Assembly (NCBI GenBank): GCA_903923345.1
Contig: CAIXXI010000418.1
Coordinates: forward strand, 1-40,524
Length of the DNA stretch: 40,524 nucleotides
DNA from: an uncultured Burkholderiales bacterium
GTDB lineage: Bacteria > Pseudomonadota > Gammaproteobacteria > Burkholderiales > Burkholderiaceae_E
Direction: 5' to 3'
Positions within the stretch are counted from its first letter, which is position 1; each line of letters starts with the position of its first letter. This document shows, in pieces, positions 12,916 to 22,695 of the stretch. A program made the position numbers and the translations under genes. Under the pieces are notes generated by a model. That model made no database searches and was not told where the DNA came from. It saw only the letters and a program-made list of their open reading frames with translations.

Positions 12916-14400
12916 ATGCTGTGGGTGGCGGTGCACTGTCACCAACTCGAACTCGACGTCGCACTGCGCGCTCAGGACGATCCATCGCCCGTGGCAGTCT
13001 GCTCAACACTCCTGGTCCGTCAGGCGAATGAGGCCGCGCAGGCGCTGGGCATTCATTCGGGTCTGCGTCGAGCCACTGCCTTATCCATCGCACCGCAGTT
13101 GCGGCTCATCGAACATCGCAGCACCGTCCAACAGGAGGCGCTTGAACAGGTCGCAGGCTGGCTGCTTCAATTCACGCCTGCGGTCAGCCTGCAAGCGCCT
13201 GACAGCGTCGTCCTCGACATCCACGCCAGCCTGCGGCTGTTCGGTGGACAAGCCCGTCTGATCGAGCGCGTCCGCGCGGGGCTGCGCGAACTGGGATTCA
13301 GCACGCAGCTGGGGGTTGCACCCACCGCTACAGCGGCCTGGCTGCTGGCACGCTGGCGTGACGGACTGTGCATCGAACACGAATCCATGCTGGCGAGTGG
13401 TCTGGCAGACCTTCCGATCCATCTGCTGGCGGCAGCCGGTACGCATCAGGAGGCGCTGGCTGCGATCGGCGTGCATCGCTTTGCCGACCTTGCGCGCCTG
13501 CCTCGCGCCGGACTGGCTCGCCGCCATGGCACTGCTTTGCTCTTCGAAATCGATACCGCATTGGGTCGGCAGGCCGAGCCGAGGCGGTGGTTTCAGGCAC
13601 CGGAGCGCTTTGCAGTGCGCCTGGAGTTGCTGGCACAGGTTGAGCGGTCCGAGGCGCTGCTGTTTGCCGCCCAGCGCCTGCTACTGCAACTGTGCGGCTG
13701 GCTGGCAGCCCGTCGTGCAGCCACACGCAGCGTCCTGCTCACTGCCGAACACGAGAGCGGCCGACATGCCTGCACACCAACCTGCATCGAGTTGCGCTTG
13801 TCGCAACCGAGCCGCGAGCCACAACGTCTGATCACCCTGCTGCGTGAGCAACTGGTCCGCCTCGTTCTGCCGGCACCGGTTCACACCTTGCATCTGGAAT
13901 GCGATCAGGTGGTCACCCTGCCTGGGCAACACGGCGAACTCTTTCCGACCCACGCCAGCGAGGCCGAGGGCCTGGCCCGACTGATCGAGCGCCTGCAGTC
14001 TCGACTCGGACGCGATCAGGTGCAACGCCTGTTGCTGGTCGCCGATCACCGTCCTGAGGCAGCCTACCGTGTCGATCCGATTGACCACCCGGACAGACCC
14101 CGCCCCAAGTCTGGGGGCGACACGGCCCAGCCCTCCATCCCGCTGCCTGGCATGCCGCGCCCCCTGTGGCTGCTGCATGAGCCACTCCAACTGGCTGAGC
14201 GCCAGCATCGTCCTTGGTGGCGAGGGCCGCTGACGCTTCTGAGCGGCCCTGAACGCATCGAAACCGGATGGTGGGATGCCCACCTGGTGCAGCGTGATTA
14301 CTTCATTGCCGAAGGAGACTCAGGCTGCGTCTGGATTTATCGTGCACGCACTGTGCAAGGCACGGAAAGCGGCTGGTTCCTGCAGGGCGTCTTCGGATGA
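12916..14400 (+). CDS. imuB: ImuB-like Y-family polymerase homologue
   Basis: 494 aa; MLWVAVHCHQLELDVALR, SVVLDIHASLRLFGGQARLIERVRAGLRELGFSTQLGVAPTATAAWLLAR; ImuB-type C-terminal domain. Confidence 0.93.
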   Translation: MLWVAVHCHQLELDVALRAQDDPSPVAVCSTLLVRQANEAAQALGIHSGLRRATALSIAPQLRLIEHRSTVQQEALEQVAGWLLQFTPAVSLQAPDSVVLDIHASLRLFGGQARLIERVRAGLRELGFSTQLGVAPTATAAWLLARWRDGLCIEHESMLASGLADLPIHLLAAAGTHQEALAAIGVHRFADLARLPRAGLARRHGTALLFEIDTALGRQAEPRRWFQAPERFAVRLELLAQVERSEALLFAAQRLLLQLCGWLAARRAATRSVLLTAEHESGRHACTPTCIELRLSQPSREPQRLITLLREQLVRLVLPAPVHTLHLECDQVVTLPGQHGELFPTHASEAEGLARLIERLQSRLGRDQVQRLLLVADHRPEAAYRVDPIDHPDRPRPKSGGDTAQPSIPLPGMPRPLWLLHEPLQLAERQHRPWWRGPLTLLSGPERIETGWWDAHLVQRDYFIAEGDSGCVWIYRARTVQGTESGWFLQGVFG

Positions 14401-14450
14401 GGCGGTGGCCTATTGAAATGACCACCCATTGCGCAGGCTAAACTGCCTCC

Positions 14451-15971
14451 ATGGCACCCAGCTCATCCCTCAAGACCGACTCCCTGCTGCTCGCCCTTGA
14501 TCAAGGCACGACGTCTTCGCGCGCCATCCTCTTTGATCGACGCGGAAAGCCCGTCGCCACCGCCCAACGCGAATTCACCCAGCACTTCCCTCAACCCGGT
14601 TGGGTTGAACACGACGCCAACGAAATCTGGGCCACCCAACGGGCGACCATTTCCGAAGTGCTGGTGCGTGGGCGTACTTCCATCGATCGCATCCACGCAA
14701 TCGGAATCACCAATCAGCGCGAAACCACCGTTCTATGGGACCGAGCCAGCGGTGAGCCGATTGCACCGGCCATCGTCTGGCAGGATCGGCGTACCGCAGC
14801 ACGATGCACACAACTGCGTGAGGCAGGCCATGAGTCGCAGATTCGGCAACGCACCGGCCTCGTGCTCGACCCCTACTTTTCGGGCACCAAGCTGGCCTGG
14901 CTGCTCGACCACATCCCTGATGCACGGGTTCGCGCAGACCGTGGCGAGCTGGCATTCGGAACCGTCGATACCTGGCTTGCATACAAGCTCTCGAACGGCG
15001 CACTGCACATCACCGATCCTTCCAATGCGAGCCGTACGCTGCTCTACGATCTGAACACAGGGGATTGGAGCGATGAGCTGCTGGAGTTGTTTCAAATCCC
15101 TCGGGCACTCCTGCCGCGCATCGTCGCCTCCAGCGGCGTGATGGGAAGCATCATGCTCGAAGGCCACGCCGTGCCCCTGGCCGGCATTGCAGGAGACCAG
15201 CAATCCGCCCTGTTCGGTCAAGCCTGCTTCACACCCGGTATGGCAAAGAACACCTACGGCACGGGCTGCTTCATGCTCATGAACACCGGGGATCAAGCCC
15301 AGGTCTCCCGCAGCGGCCTGTTGAGCACAGCAGCCTGGGCCATCGAACGCCCGAATGGCTTGAAGCGTCAATTCGCGCTGGAAGGCAGCGTGTTCGTGGC
15401 TGGGGCATTGGTCCAATGGCTACGAGACGGGCTGCATTTGATCCGCAACGCCCATGAAATCGAAGCCCTGGCGCTGTCCGTAGCCGATACGGCCGGAGTG
15501 CATCTGGTCCCAGCCTTTACCGGCTTGGGTGCACCCTGGTGGGACGCAGACGCACGCGGTGCCATGCTCGGTCTGACCCGAGGCACGAACGCCGGCCACA
15601 TTGCACGGGCTGCGATTGAAGCCATCGCCTTTCAAAGCGCAGACCTGCTCGGCGCAATGCAAGCCGACTCCACTGCCGCACTAACCGAGTTGCGGGTCGA
15701 TGGCGGCGCATCGTCCAACGATCTGCTGATGCAATTTCAGGCTGATTTGCTCGGCGTGTCCGTGGTGCGCCCGAAAGTCCTCGAAACAACCGCCCTGGGC
15801 GCAGCCAGCCTGGCGGGGCTGGCCACAGGCTACTGGGCTGACGAAGCCGAGATCGCCCAGCACTGGGAAATCGACCGCCGATTTGAACCCGCCATGTCCC
15901 GCGATGAAGCCGCCGCACGGATGTCCGGATGGCATGCGGCGGTCGCGCGGGTGCGAACCGAACACCATTGA
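14451..15971 (+). CDS. glpK: Glycerol kinase
   Basis: [71 protein letters not shown]. Confidence 0.97.
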   Translation: MAPSSSLKTDSLLLALDQGTTSSRAILFDRRGKPVATAQREFTQHFPQPGWVEHDANEIWATQRATISEVLVRGRTSIDRIHAIGITNQRETTVLWDRASGEPIAPAIVWQDRRTAARCTQLREAGHESQIRQRTGLVLDPYFSGTKLAWLLDHIPDARVRADRGELAFGTVDTWLAYKLSNGALHITDPSNASRTLLYDLNTGDWSDELLELFQIPRALLPRIVASSGVMGSIMLEGHAVPLAGIAGDQQSALFGQACFTPGMAKNTYGTGCFMLMNTGDQAQVSRSGLLSTAAWAIERPNGLKRQFALEGSVFVAGALVQWLRDGLHLIRNAHEIEALALSVADTAGVHLVPAFTGLGAPWWDADARGAMLGLTRGTNAGHIARAAIEAIAFQSADLLGAMQADSTAALTELRVDGGASSNDLLMQFQADLLGVSVVRPKVLETTALGAASLAGLATGYWADEAEIAQHWEIDRRFEPAMSRDEAAARMSGWHAAVARVRTEHH

Positions 15972-16864
15972 GTACTCGCTCAACGATACCCAGACCGCTC
16001 GGACTCGGCGCGGTCGCCATCATGCTGAGCCTGTGCATGATCTGGGGCATGGGGCAGATCGCCATCAAGCTCGGCAACCAAGGGATCTCCCCGATCTGGC
16101 AAGCAGGCCTGCGCTCGCTCGGAGCCAGTTGTCTCATTCTGCTGTGGATGCGACTGCGCGGCCTACCCCTGAAAGGTTTGCCCGGGTTGACATTCTGGCG
16201 ACTGGCACTGGGCCTGACCTTCGCGGGCGAATTCGTTTTCATGTACATCGGGCTTGGCCTGACCACCGCCGCACATGCGACGCTGCTGATCTACAGCGCC
16301 CCCTTTGTGGTCGCACTCGGGAGCCACTGGCTGCTCGGCGAACGGCTCAGTCCTGCGCGTTGGGGCGGGCTTTTGCTGGCCTTTCTCGGCTTGGCGCTTG
16401 CAATGAGCGGGCAGCCCCCGAAGGGCGCACCACAGGCAACTCTGCTGGGAGACCTGTTTTGCCTGATCGCAGGCATCGGGTGGGCCATCACCACACTGAT
16501 TGCTCGAGGCACCGGCCTGAAAGCCGAGCGCCCAGAACGCACCCTGCTCGATCAGCTGCTTGTTTCCGCCCCAGTGCTGTTGGGGCTGTCGATTCTGCTT
16601 GGCGAGCCAGGCCTGTTTGCGCCGACTCCAATCGTCTGGGCTGCTTTCGCCTACCAGACAGTGCTGGTCGCGACCTTCAGCTACCTGATGTGGTTCGTGA
16701 TGGTGCAGAAATACTCTGCGGCGAGCATCTCGGCCTTTTCATTCATGACGCCGATCCTCGGTGTCGCCTTCGCCACGCTGTTGCTCGGAGAAAGCGTCAC
16801 CTGGACCTTGCTCATCGCGCTCGCCTTGATTGCACTCGGATTGAAACTGATCAACAGAACCTGA
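15968..16864 (+). CDS. EamA/DMT-family transporter
   Basis: Ten hydrophobic segments with two EamA-like repeats; probable TTG start at 15968 overlapping glpK stop (TTGA), alternative ATG at about 16022. Confidence 0.88.
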   Translation: MSTRSTIPRPLGLGAVAIMLSLCMIWGMGQIAIKLGNQGISPIWQAGLRSLGASCLILLWMRLRGLPLKGLPGLTFWRLALGLTFAGEFVFMYIGLGLTTAAHATLLIYSAPFVVALGSHWLLGERLSPARWGGLLLAFLGLALAMSGQPPKGAPQATLLGDLFCLIAGIGWAITTLIARGTGLKAERPERTLLDQLLVSAPVLLGLSILLGEPGLFAPTPIVWAAFAYQTVLVATFSYLMWFVMVQKYSAASISAFSFMTPILGVAFATLLLGESVTWTLLIALALIALGLKLINRT

Positions 16865-16895
16865 ATCGAGCGCCGAATCCGGCAATCAATCCGCC

Positions 16896-17717
16896 TCAGA
16901 CATCGACGAAATTGGGCGCTCGTTTTTGCAAACCCGCACTCACCGCCTCGACCTGATTGGGACGCCCCATCAGCGCAATTTGCTCGGTCGATTCGGCCAT
17001 CAGGATCGAAGCAATATCCGCGGTGGTCGACATGGCAAACAGACGCTTGGCAGCCCGAATGGCTTGCGGACTTTTGCCTGCGACATCGCGAGCATAGGCG
17101 CGCGCCTCGGCCAGGGGATCACTGCAGACCCGAGTTGCGAAACCAAGGGTGAGTGCCTCAGTTCCATCAAACATACGGCCACTGTAGGTGAGGTCCCGGA
17201 TCACATCGCCTCGTGCCAGTTCACGCATCAAGGCCATCCCGCCCATGTCCGGCACCAGACCCCATTTGATCTCGAGCACCGACAAACGGGTATCCGGTGC
17301 AACGAAGCGCATGTCCGCACCCAGCATCAACTGAAACCCGCCGCCGAGCGCCACACCGTGAACCGCCGCGATCACTGGTACAGGAAGCTCCCGCCAGACC
17401 ATCACTGCATACTGTGCGGCGTTCGAAATACCGTGGGTGCGCGACCCCAGGCGCATCTCATGAGACAGGCCACCCACGTTGTCGGACGGAGCATCCGCCA
17501 TTTTCTGGAAGCGCCCCATATCGAGCCCGGCACAAAATGCCCTGCCCTCGCCTGACAGCACAACAGCGCGCAGGCCCGGCTCCTTCTGAAGACGCTGGCC
17601 GGTCGACACCAGGGCTTCGAACATGGCCGCATCCAATGCGTTCATCTTGTCAGCCCGCACCAGACGCACGTCGGCAACACCTGCCTCAATCGTGACTTCG
17701 ACCCGCTTTTCCATCAT
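16896..17717 (-). CDS. Crotonase / enoyl-CoA hydratase family protein
   Basis: ADKMNALDAAMFEAL, LSGEGRAFCAGLDM, AAVHGVALGGGFQLMLGADMRFVAPDTRLSVLEIKWGLVPDMGG. Confidence 0.93.
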   Translation of the reverse strand: MMEKRVEVTIEAGVADVRLVRADKMNALDAAMFEALVSTGQRLQKEPGLRAVVLSGEGRAFCAGLDMGRFQKMADAPSDNVGGLSHEMRLGSRTHGISNAAQYAVMVWRELPVPVIAAVHGVALGGGFQLMLGADMRFVAPDTRLSVLEIKWGLVPDMGGMALMRELARGDVIRDLTYSGRMFDGTEALTLGFATRVCSDPLAEARAYARDVAGKSPQAIRAAKRLFAMSTTADIASILMAESTEQIALMGRPNQVEAVSAGLQKRAPNFVDV

Positions 17718-18889
17718 CAAGCCTCCCTAGTTGTGTGCCGCTCCGAACCGAGCGGCCCTGTGTATTCCGGACCATCGCAACAGGGCGTCACGCCCAGCGC
17801 CGACAAGACCTCGAGTGCAATCGCCATGCTTGATGTCAGCCCCGGCGATTCAATTCCGAACAGATTCACAAGGGACGGCACACCGTGATCGGCAGGCCCT
17901 TGAATCATGAAATCAGCTGCCTTCTCATTCGGGCCACTGAGCTTTGGTCTTACACCGGTATACCCGGGTTGAAGTGCACCCGCCGGCAGATCAGGCCAGT
18001 AGCGCCTCACCGCATCCTCAAAACGCTGCTCCAACCCCTGCTCAAACGCGTAGTCGGGCGCGTCCGGCCAGCGGGTAACGTCCGGACCGAACTTGCACTG
18101 ACCCGCCAGATCGAGCGTGACATGAATCCCCAAACCCGCTTCACTCGGCATCGGATAAACCAGATGTTTGAATGGTGAGCGTCCGCTCAGGGAAAAGTAG
18201 TGCCCCTTGGCAAAATAGGCCGGTGGAATATTGAGTGACTTGGGCGCATCAAATCGGTGTGCGAGCGCCTGCGCAGACAGGCCGGCCGAGTTGACCAGCG
18301 TGCGGCAATGAAGCGTCATCGGGTCCGCACCACCCGTTCTGAGCTCAAAGCCGGTGTCCAGCACGCGCACCGACTCGACCGGCGTGTGCGTCACCAGGAC
18401 CGCACCCGCAGCCTCGGCATCGCCCAGAAATGCGGTCATCAGACCATGGCTGTCAATGATGCCGGTGGTGTCAGACCACAGCCCTGCCACCGCGCGGACA
18501 GCCGGCTCCAGGCGCGTGACCTCAGCCGCAGTCATTGACTGCAGGCTGACGCCATTGACCGAGGCTTGATGAGCATACTTGGCCAGCGCATCCAGCTCGG
18601 ATGTTTCGACTGCGACCAGCAGCTTGCCGATCCGATCATGCGCCACCCCGCGCGCCGCACAGTACCGATACAGAAAGCCTTTTCCGGAAACACACAGCCG
18701 CGCCTTCAGTGAACCGGTCGGATAGTAGATGCCGGCATGAATCACCTCCGAATTGCGCGAAGACGTCTGAGTACCGAAAGCCTCTGTGGCTTCGAGCACG
18801 ATGACTTCGTGCCCCGCCATTGCAAGCGCCCGGGCAATGGCCAGTCCGACCACTCCGGCACCCACCACGATGCTCTGTACTGACTCCAT
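17717..18889 (-). CDS. FAD-dependent oxidoreductase, L-2-hydroxyglutarate dehydrogenase-like
   Basis: [29 protein letters not shown] (Rossmann GxGxxG), [27 protein letters not shown]. Confidence 0.9.
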   Translation of the reverse strand: MESVQSIVVGAGVVGLAIARALAMAGHEVIVLEATEAFGTQTSSRNSEVIHAGIYYPTGSLKARLCVSGKGFLYRYCAARGVAHDRIGKLLVAVETSELDALAKYAHQASVNGVSLQSMTAAEVTRLEPAVRAVAGLWSDTTGIIDSHGLMTAFLGDAEAAGAVLVTHTPVESVRVLDTGFELRTGGADPMTLHCRTLVNSAGLSAQALAHRFDAPKSLNIPPAYFAKGHYFSLSGRSPFKHLVYPMPSEAGLGIHVTLDLAGQCKFGPDVTRWPDAPDYAFEQGLEQRFEDAVRRYWPDLPAGALQPGYTGVRPKLSGPNEKAADFMIQGPADHGVPSLVNLFGIESPGLTSSMAIALEVLSALGVTPCCDGPEYTGPLGSERHTTREA

Positions 18890-18922
18890 CGTCTTGATCG
18901 CTGAAAATAGAAAAGGGGTCGA

Positions 18923-19141
18923 TCAGGTCTTGGAGCTGGCCGGAATTCCGTCCGAGGACGATTCGCTGGCGGCGGGATCCGCCTCAGTGCCGCCAGGCGC
19001 TGAATCAATCAGCGCCTGATCCGCAGGCTCGTCATCAGTGCCCGACTCACCATTTGCTTTACGAGCCGCTTTCTCCGCCTTCTTGGCTTTCTTGGCGAGT
19101 TCGCGTTGACGCTTCTCGAATTGATAGTTGGGTTTGGCCAA
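18923..19141 (-). CDS. Small Lys/Ala/Glu-rich hypothetical protein
   Basis: LAKPNYQFEKRQRELAKKAKKAEKAARKANGE...; TTG start at 19141 preceded by AGGAAA Shine-Dalgarno-like sequence. Confidence 0.7.
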   Translation of the reverse strand: MAKPNYQFEKRQRELAKKAKKAEKAARKANGESGTDDEPADQALIDSAPGGTEADPAASESSSDGIPASSKT

Positions 19142-19284
19142 GTTGTCGTTTCCTTTCAAACCGGCACATTAACCGATTACAGCTTCCGAGCCTGCCTGCC
19201 CGGCGCGCGCGCTGCGTTCCACTGAGCGCACGAGGGTCGCTTCACGGCGGTGCTCGGGCGAATCGGCTGACCGTGCCGAAGCGC

Positions 19285-19686
19285 TCATGCCGCAATGACC
19301 AACTGGGTCTGAGTCACGACCGCACAGAGCTTGCCGGTCTCATTTCGGATCAGTGTCTGCCAGACCATCGTGGTCCGGCCACGATGAAACGCGGTGCATT
19401 CAGCCATCACAGTCGTACCGACTGCAGCGCTTGCGAGGAACTTGGTGGACGACTCAATTGTCGTGGTGCGAGCCCCTGCGGGCAGGTTCATCACGGTTGC
19501 GACCGCGCCCAGCGTGTCTGCGAACGCCATCACACTTCCACCGTGCAAGATTCCGCCCGCGGTACACAGTTCCGGGCGAACCTTCAGGGTGGCAAGCACG
19601 CGTTCAGGTGTGGCCTCGGTGAGCCGAATCCCAAGTAGGCCAGGCAACAAGGGATCAAGCAGCGCCTGAAGGGTTTCGATATCCAT
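19285..19686 (-). CDS. PaaI-like hotdog-fold thioesterase
   Basis: LCTAGGILHGGSVMAFADTLGAVATVMNLPAGARTTTIESSTKFLASA...; ATG at 19686. Confidence 0.88.
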   Translation of the reverse strand: MDIETLQALLDPLLPGLLGIRLTEATPERVLATLKVRPELCTAGGILHGGSVMAFADTLGAVATVMNLPAGARTTTIESSTKFLASAAVGTTVMAECTAFHRGRTTMVWQTLIRNETGKLCAVVTQTQLVIAA

Positions 19687-19846
19687 CACTTGCCTCGTCA
19701 ATGTGTTCGCTGAAGTGTCAGTCACACACATCCAAAGCGCAAGTCAGCGAAAGGCTTAGGCCTGAAGGCAGATCAACCCTGAGATTCGCCCGGGATGCGA
19801 TAAAGTTCCTCAACGAATTCGAACACGAAACAGGAACGGAATCGGG

Positions 19847-20920
19847 ATGTCCTTCGCCTGGCCCAAGATGCTTTGGCTGATGCTGCTTATTCCGGCAATG
19901 ACGGCGGCTTATTTCTGGCTGCTGCGGCGCCGACGCATCGCCATCAGCTACTCCAGCATTGAGTTGTTGCGTCAGGCTTCAGACCAACAACGTCATTGGC
20001 GACGACACGCGCCCGCAGCGATTTGGCTGGTGGCGCTCTCATCCGGATTGCTCGCGCTTGCACGACCGAGCGCCATGGTGACCTTGCCGTCCCAGTTTCA
20101 GACGATCGTACTGGCCATCGACGTCTCCCTCAGCATGAGAGCAACCGATGTCCAGCCCGACCGCATCACCGCCGCCCAAGCAGCAGCCAAGGCCTTCGTC
20201 GCCAATCATCCGCCTCGCTCTCGCATCGGCATCGTCTCATTCGGTGGCTCAGCTCAGCTTGTCCAACCCCCCACTGACAGCAGCGAGCAACTGCAAGCCG
20301 CCATCGATCGATTCCAGTTGCAGCGCGGAACCGCCACAGGCAGTGCACTGCTGGTGGCACTGGCCACGCTGTTTCCAGATGACGGGATCGACATTGAATC
20401 AATTATCTTCGGTCGAAATGCTGCAGGCGCCGCAAACCGCTCCACCCCGATCGACCGGCCTGAATCGAGGCGTGCGCCACCTGCACCCGTCAAGCCCGGG
20501 TCATACACCTCCGGGGTCATCGTGTTGCTGTCTGACGGCCGGCGCACCACCGGGCCTAACCCGATCGAAATCGCACAGATGGTGGCTGACCGAGGTGTGC
20601 GCGTGTTTACCGTCGGCTTTGGTACTGTCGAAGGGACAACCATCGGAGGTGATGGGTGGTCGGCCTATGTACGCCTGGACGAGGAAAGCCTGAAAGCCGT
20701 CGCACAGATCACACGCGGCGAGTACTTTCACGCAGCAACCGGGGCAGACTTGACCCGCGTCTATGAGGAACTCAACTCGCGCTTTGTCATGGAGCGTCGC
20801 GAAACCGAGTTGACCGGGTTGTTCTCGCTGGCAGCCGCAGTGCTGACCATCATTGCTGCCGCGCTATCGGTGTGGTGGTTCGGACGCTTCAGTCCAATCC
20901 TTCAGAGTTCTGCCCGGTAG
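19847..20920 (+). CDS. VWA-domain membrane protein (BatA-like)
   Basis: N-terminal hydrophobic segments, VLAIDVSLSMRATDVQPDRI (MIDAS DxSxS), C-terminal TM. Confidence 0.87.
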   Translation: MSFAWPKMLWLMLLIPAMTAAYFWLLRRRRIAISYSSIELLRQASDQQRHWRRHAPAAIWLVALSSGLLALARPSAMVTLPSQFQTIVLAIDVSLSMRATDVQPDRITAAQAAAKAFVANHPPRSRIGIVSFGGSAQLVQPPTDSSEQLQAAIDRFQLQRGTATGSALLVALATLFPDDGIDIESIIFGRNAAGAANRSTPIDRPESRRAPPAPVKPGSYTSGVIVLLSDGRRTTGPNPIEIAQMVADRGVRVFTVGFGTVEGTTIGGDGWSAYVRLDEESLKAVAQITRGEYFHAATGADLTRVYEELNSRFVMERRETELTGLFSLAAAVLTIIAAALSVWWFGRFSPILQSSAR

Positions 20921-21513
20921 CGGGCTAGCATCGCGTCCTGAGTCTCGACCGGTGCGTCACCCCCAATCTGATCGTGCAGCATCTGCCCCATCGTTGGCAG
21001 ACTTGATCGATGCACCTGAGTATCGGCAGACCACAACTTCGATCTCATCAGGGATTTTGCGCAATGCAGGTAGGCCTCATGCACCTGGAGCCGGATCACC
21101 AGTTTCGGCATGTTGTCGAGCCCGACAAACCGATTCATCCGGTCGGCAGCGGTGGTCAGACTTGCCGTGCCATTGACCCGCAGCGTCTCATCGACCCCCG
21201 GCACCAGAAACAGCAGCCCCAGACGACCGGTCTGCACGATGTTCTGCAGGCTGTCGAGACGGTTGTTTCCGGAGGCATCCGGAATCAGCAGGCATGCGTC
21301 ATCAAGAACCTGAACGAAGCCGGGTGCACCACCGCGCGGCGACGCATCGGCCAGTCCGTCTTCACCGACCGTCGCCATCACGATGAACGGCGATAACGCG
21401 ATGAAGCGCCGGCAATGAGGATCGAGTGATGGCAACTGCTTTCGCAATGCGCGCTCCTTCACCGGGGGGTAGAGGGCACGCAGTTGTTCGAGTGTTTCAA
21501 TCCGATCTGGCAT
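20902..21513 (-). CDS. Pyridoxamine 5'-phosphate oxidase-related FMN-binding protein
   Basis: CRRFIALSPFIVMATVGEDGLADASPRGGAPGFVQVLDDACLLIPDASGNNRLDSLQNIVQTGRLGLLFLVPGVDETLRVNGTA. Confidence 0.88.
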   Translation of the reverse strand: MPDRIETLEQLRALYPPVKERALRKQLPSLDPHCRRFIALSPFIVMATVGEDGLADASPRGGAPGFVQVLDDACLLIPDASGNNRLDSLQNIVQTGRLGLLFLVPGVDETLRVNGTASLTTAADRMNRFVGLDNMPKLVIRLQVHEAYLHCAKSLMRSKLWSADTQVHRSSLPTMGQMLHDQIGGDAPVETQDAMLARYRAEL

Positions 21514-21703
21514 GACAGTCCCGATACAAAGTCCTGCGAGTGGCTGCTTGCGCGACCATCCAATTGCTCAGATCTCGCGTTCTACGTCCGGTGTGATCAA
21601 TCAGGCCGCCCAACAACCCCGCTGACCGAATCGTGCCACGTTAAGGGCGCACAAACCGCAACTGACAGCGCTTATCGCGGAAGGTGATCCTCTGGCGCCC
21701 ACC

Positions 21704-21979
21704 TCACTTGATTTCGATCTCGATGAATCGGAATTCGTAGTCGTTAGCATTGATCACGTTGTGCGCAACACCCGCCATCCGTGCGTAGGACACACCTGCC
21801 TGCAAGACAGCGTCGCGGGTGCCGTCGGGTTCAACCAGACGCAAAGTGCCACTCGTCAGCGGCACCACAACGTAATCATGGCCATGCACGTGATGACCGG
21901 TCTGGGCCCCGGGGGCAAAGCGCCACTCCGTGACGATCACACGTTCGTTGTCGACCTGCAGGTGGGCGGTGGCTTGCAT
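21704..21979 (-). CDS. Cupin-domain protein
   Basis: QATAHLQVDNERVIVTEWRFAPGAQTGHHVHGHDYVVVPLTSGTLRLVEPDG; ATG at 21979 with AAGGAT upstream; longer GTG start at 22024 possible. Confidence 0.82.
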   Translation of the reverse strand: MQATAHLQVDNERVIVTEWRFAPGAQTGHHVHGHDYVVVPLTSGTLRLVEPDGTRDAVLQAGVSYARMAGVAHNVINANDYEFRFIEIEIK

Positions 21980-22224
21980 CGGAAGATCCTTTACATCGAA
22001 TGAATCGCCGTATATATCACGCACTCGACCCGATCACCGCCCGCCCAGCCTGTGCAACGCACGGCGACCCCGCAGCGGCTTCATGATTGCAATCAACTGT
22101 CGACGCTTGTCGAACCGAAGCTGATCATCCTGAATTCGCGCATCCGCCTGATGATGTCTGTCAATCAATTCGGGGATCATCCGAGCACTCGGCTGAAACC
22201 CCCTACGATCCCAGGAGTGCAGAC

Positions 22225-22695
22225 ATGAGGCCCACCGTTTTACGACTGATGATCGCAGCAGCGCTGGGATGCCTGCCGATTCAGGCCTGGCCTGTCACGC
22301 TCGATGAGGTCTTCGCCCAGGTACGAGACTGCAAGTTCGATCACTTCTATTTCGCGCCATGGGATACAACCCAGCCGGTTCATCCGTACTTCGCGCAGCG
22401 CAAGCTTGAGCCCTATCGGGAAGAAGAAAGCATCTACTACTTCAAGGTGCAAGACACCCTGTTCGGGCTCCCAGTGGTTGAGCTGTTCGTGCCAGGGACC
22501 TGGGACTTGCACGGTGTGGTCCTGGATGTTCCGCTGGCGGTCGCACGAGAGGCTCTGCGCAAGCGCTTCGGTACCGACTTTGCCCCATCGCCGCGATCGC
22601 GGATCGGGGAAGTACCCGCCCTGTTGGCCTGGCAACCCAATCCGGGTCGGCAGTCGGTTCTGGTGTGCGAGGAGCGTCCTTATCCGGACAAATAA
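22225..22695 (+). CDS. Hypothetical secreted/periplasmic protein
   Basis: Starts MRPTVLRLMIAAALGCLPIQAWP (signal-peptide-like), preceded by CCAGGAG; no family recognised. Confidence 0.7.
   Translation: MRPTVLRLMIAAALGCLPIQAWPVTLDEVFAQVRDCKFDHFYFAPWDTTQPVHPYFAQRKLEPYREEESIYYFKVQDTLFGLPVVELFVPGTWDLHGVVLDVPLAVAREALRKRFGTDFAPSPRSRIGEVPALLAWQPNPGRQSVLVCEERPYPDK

Noticed and set aside
11314-14400. Mobile-element origin of the lexA-imuAB module
   Set aside because: No integrase, transposase, terminal repeats or adjacent tRNA seen, and composition appears similar to flanking DNA.
14404-14444. glpK promoter (TTGAAA ... TAAACT) or GGTGG/CCACC terminator between imuB and glpK
   Set aside because: Spacer of 20 bp is too long for a confident sigma70 promoter, and the 5-bp stem with a 13-nt loop is too weak to call.
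21484-21687. 67-aa plus-strand ORF in the gap between the PNPOx-like and cupin genes
   Set aside because: Overlaps the PNPOx-like gene start, no convincing RBS, no similarity or composition supporting a real peptide.
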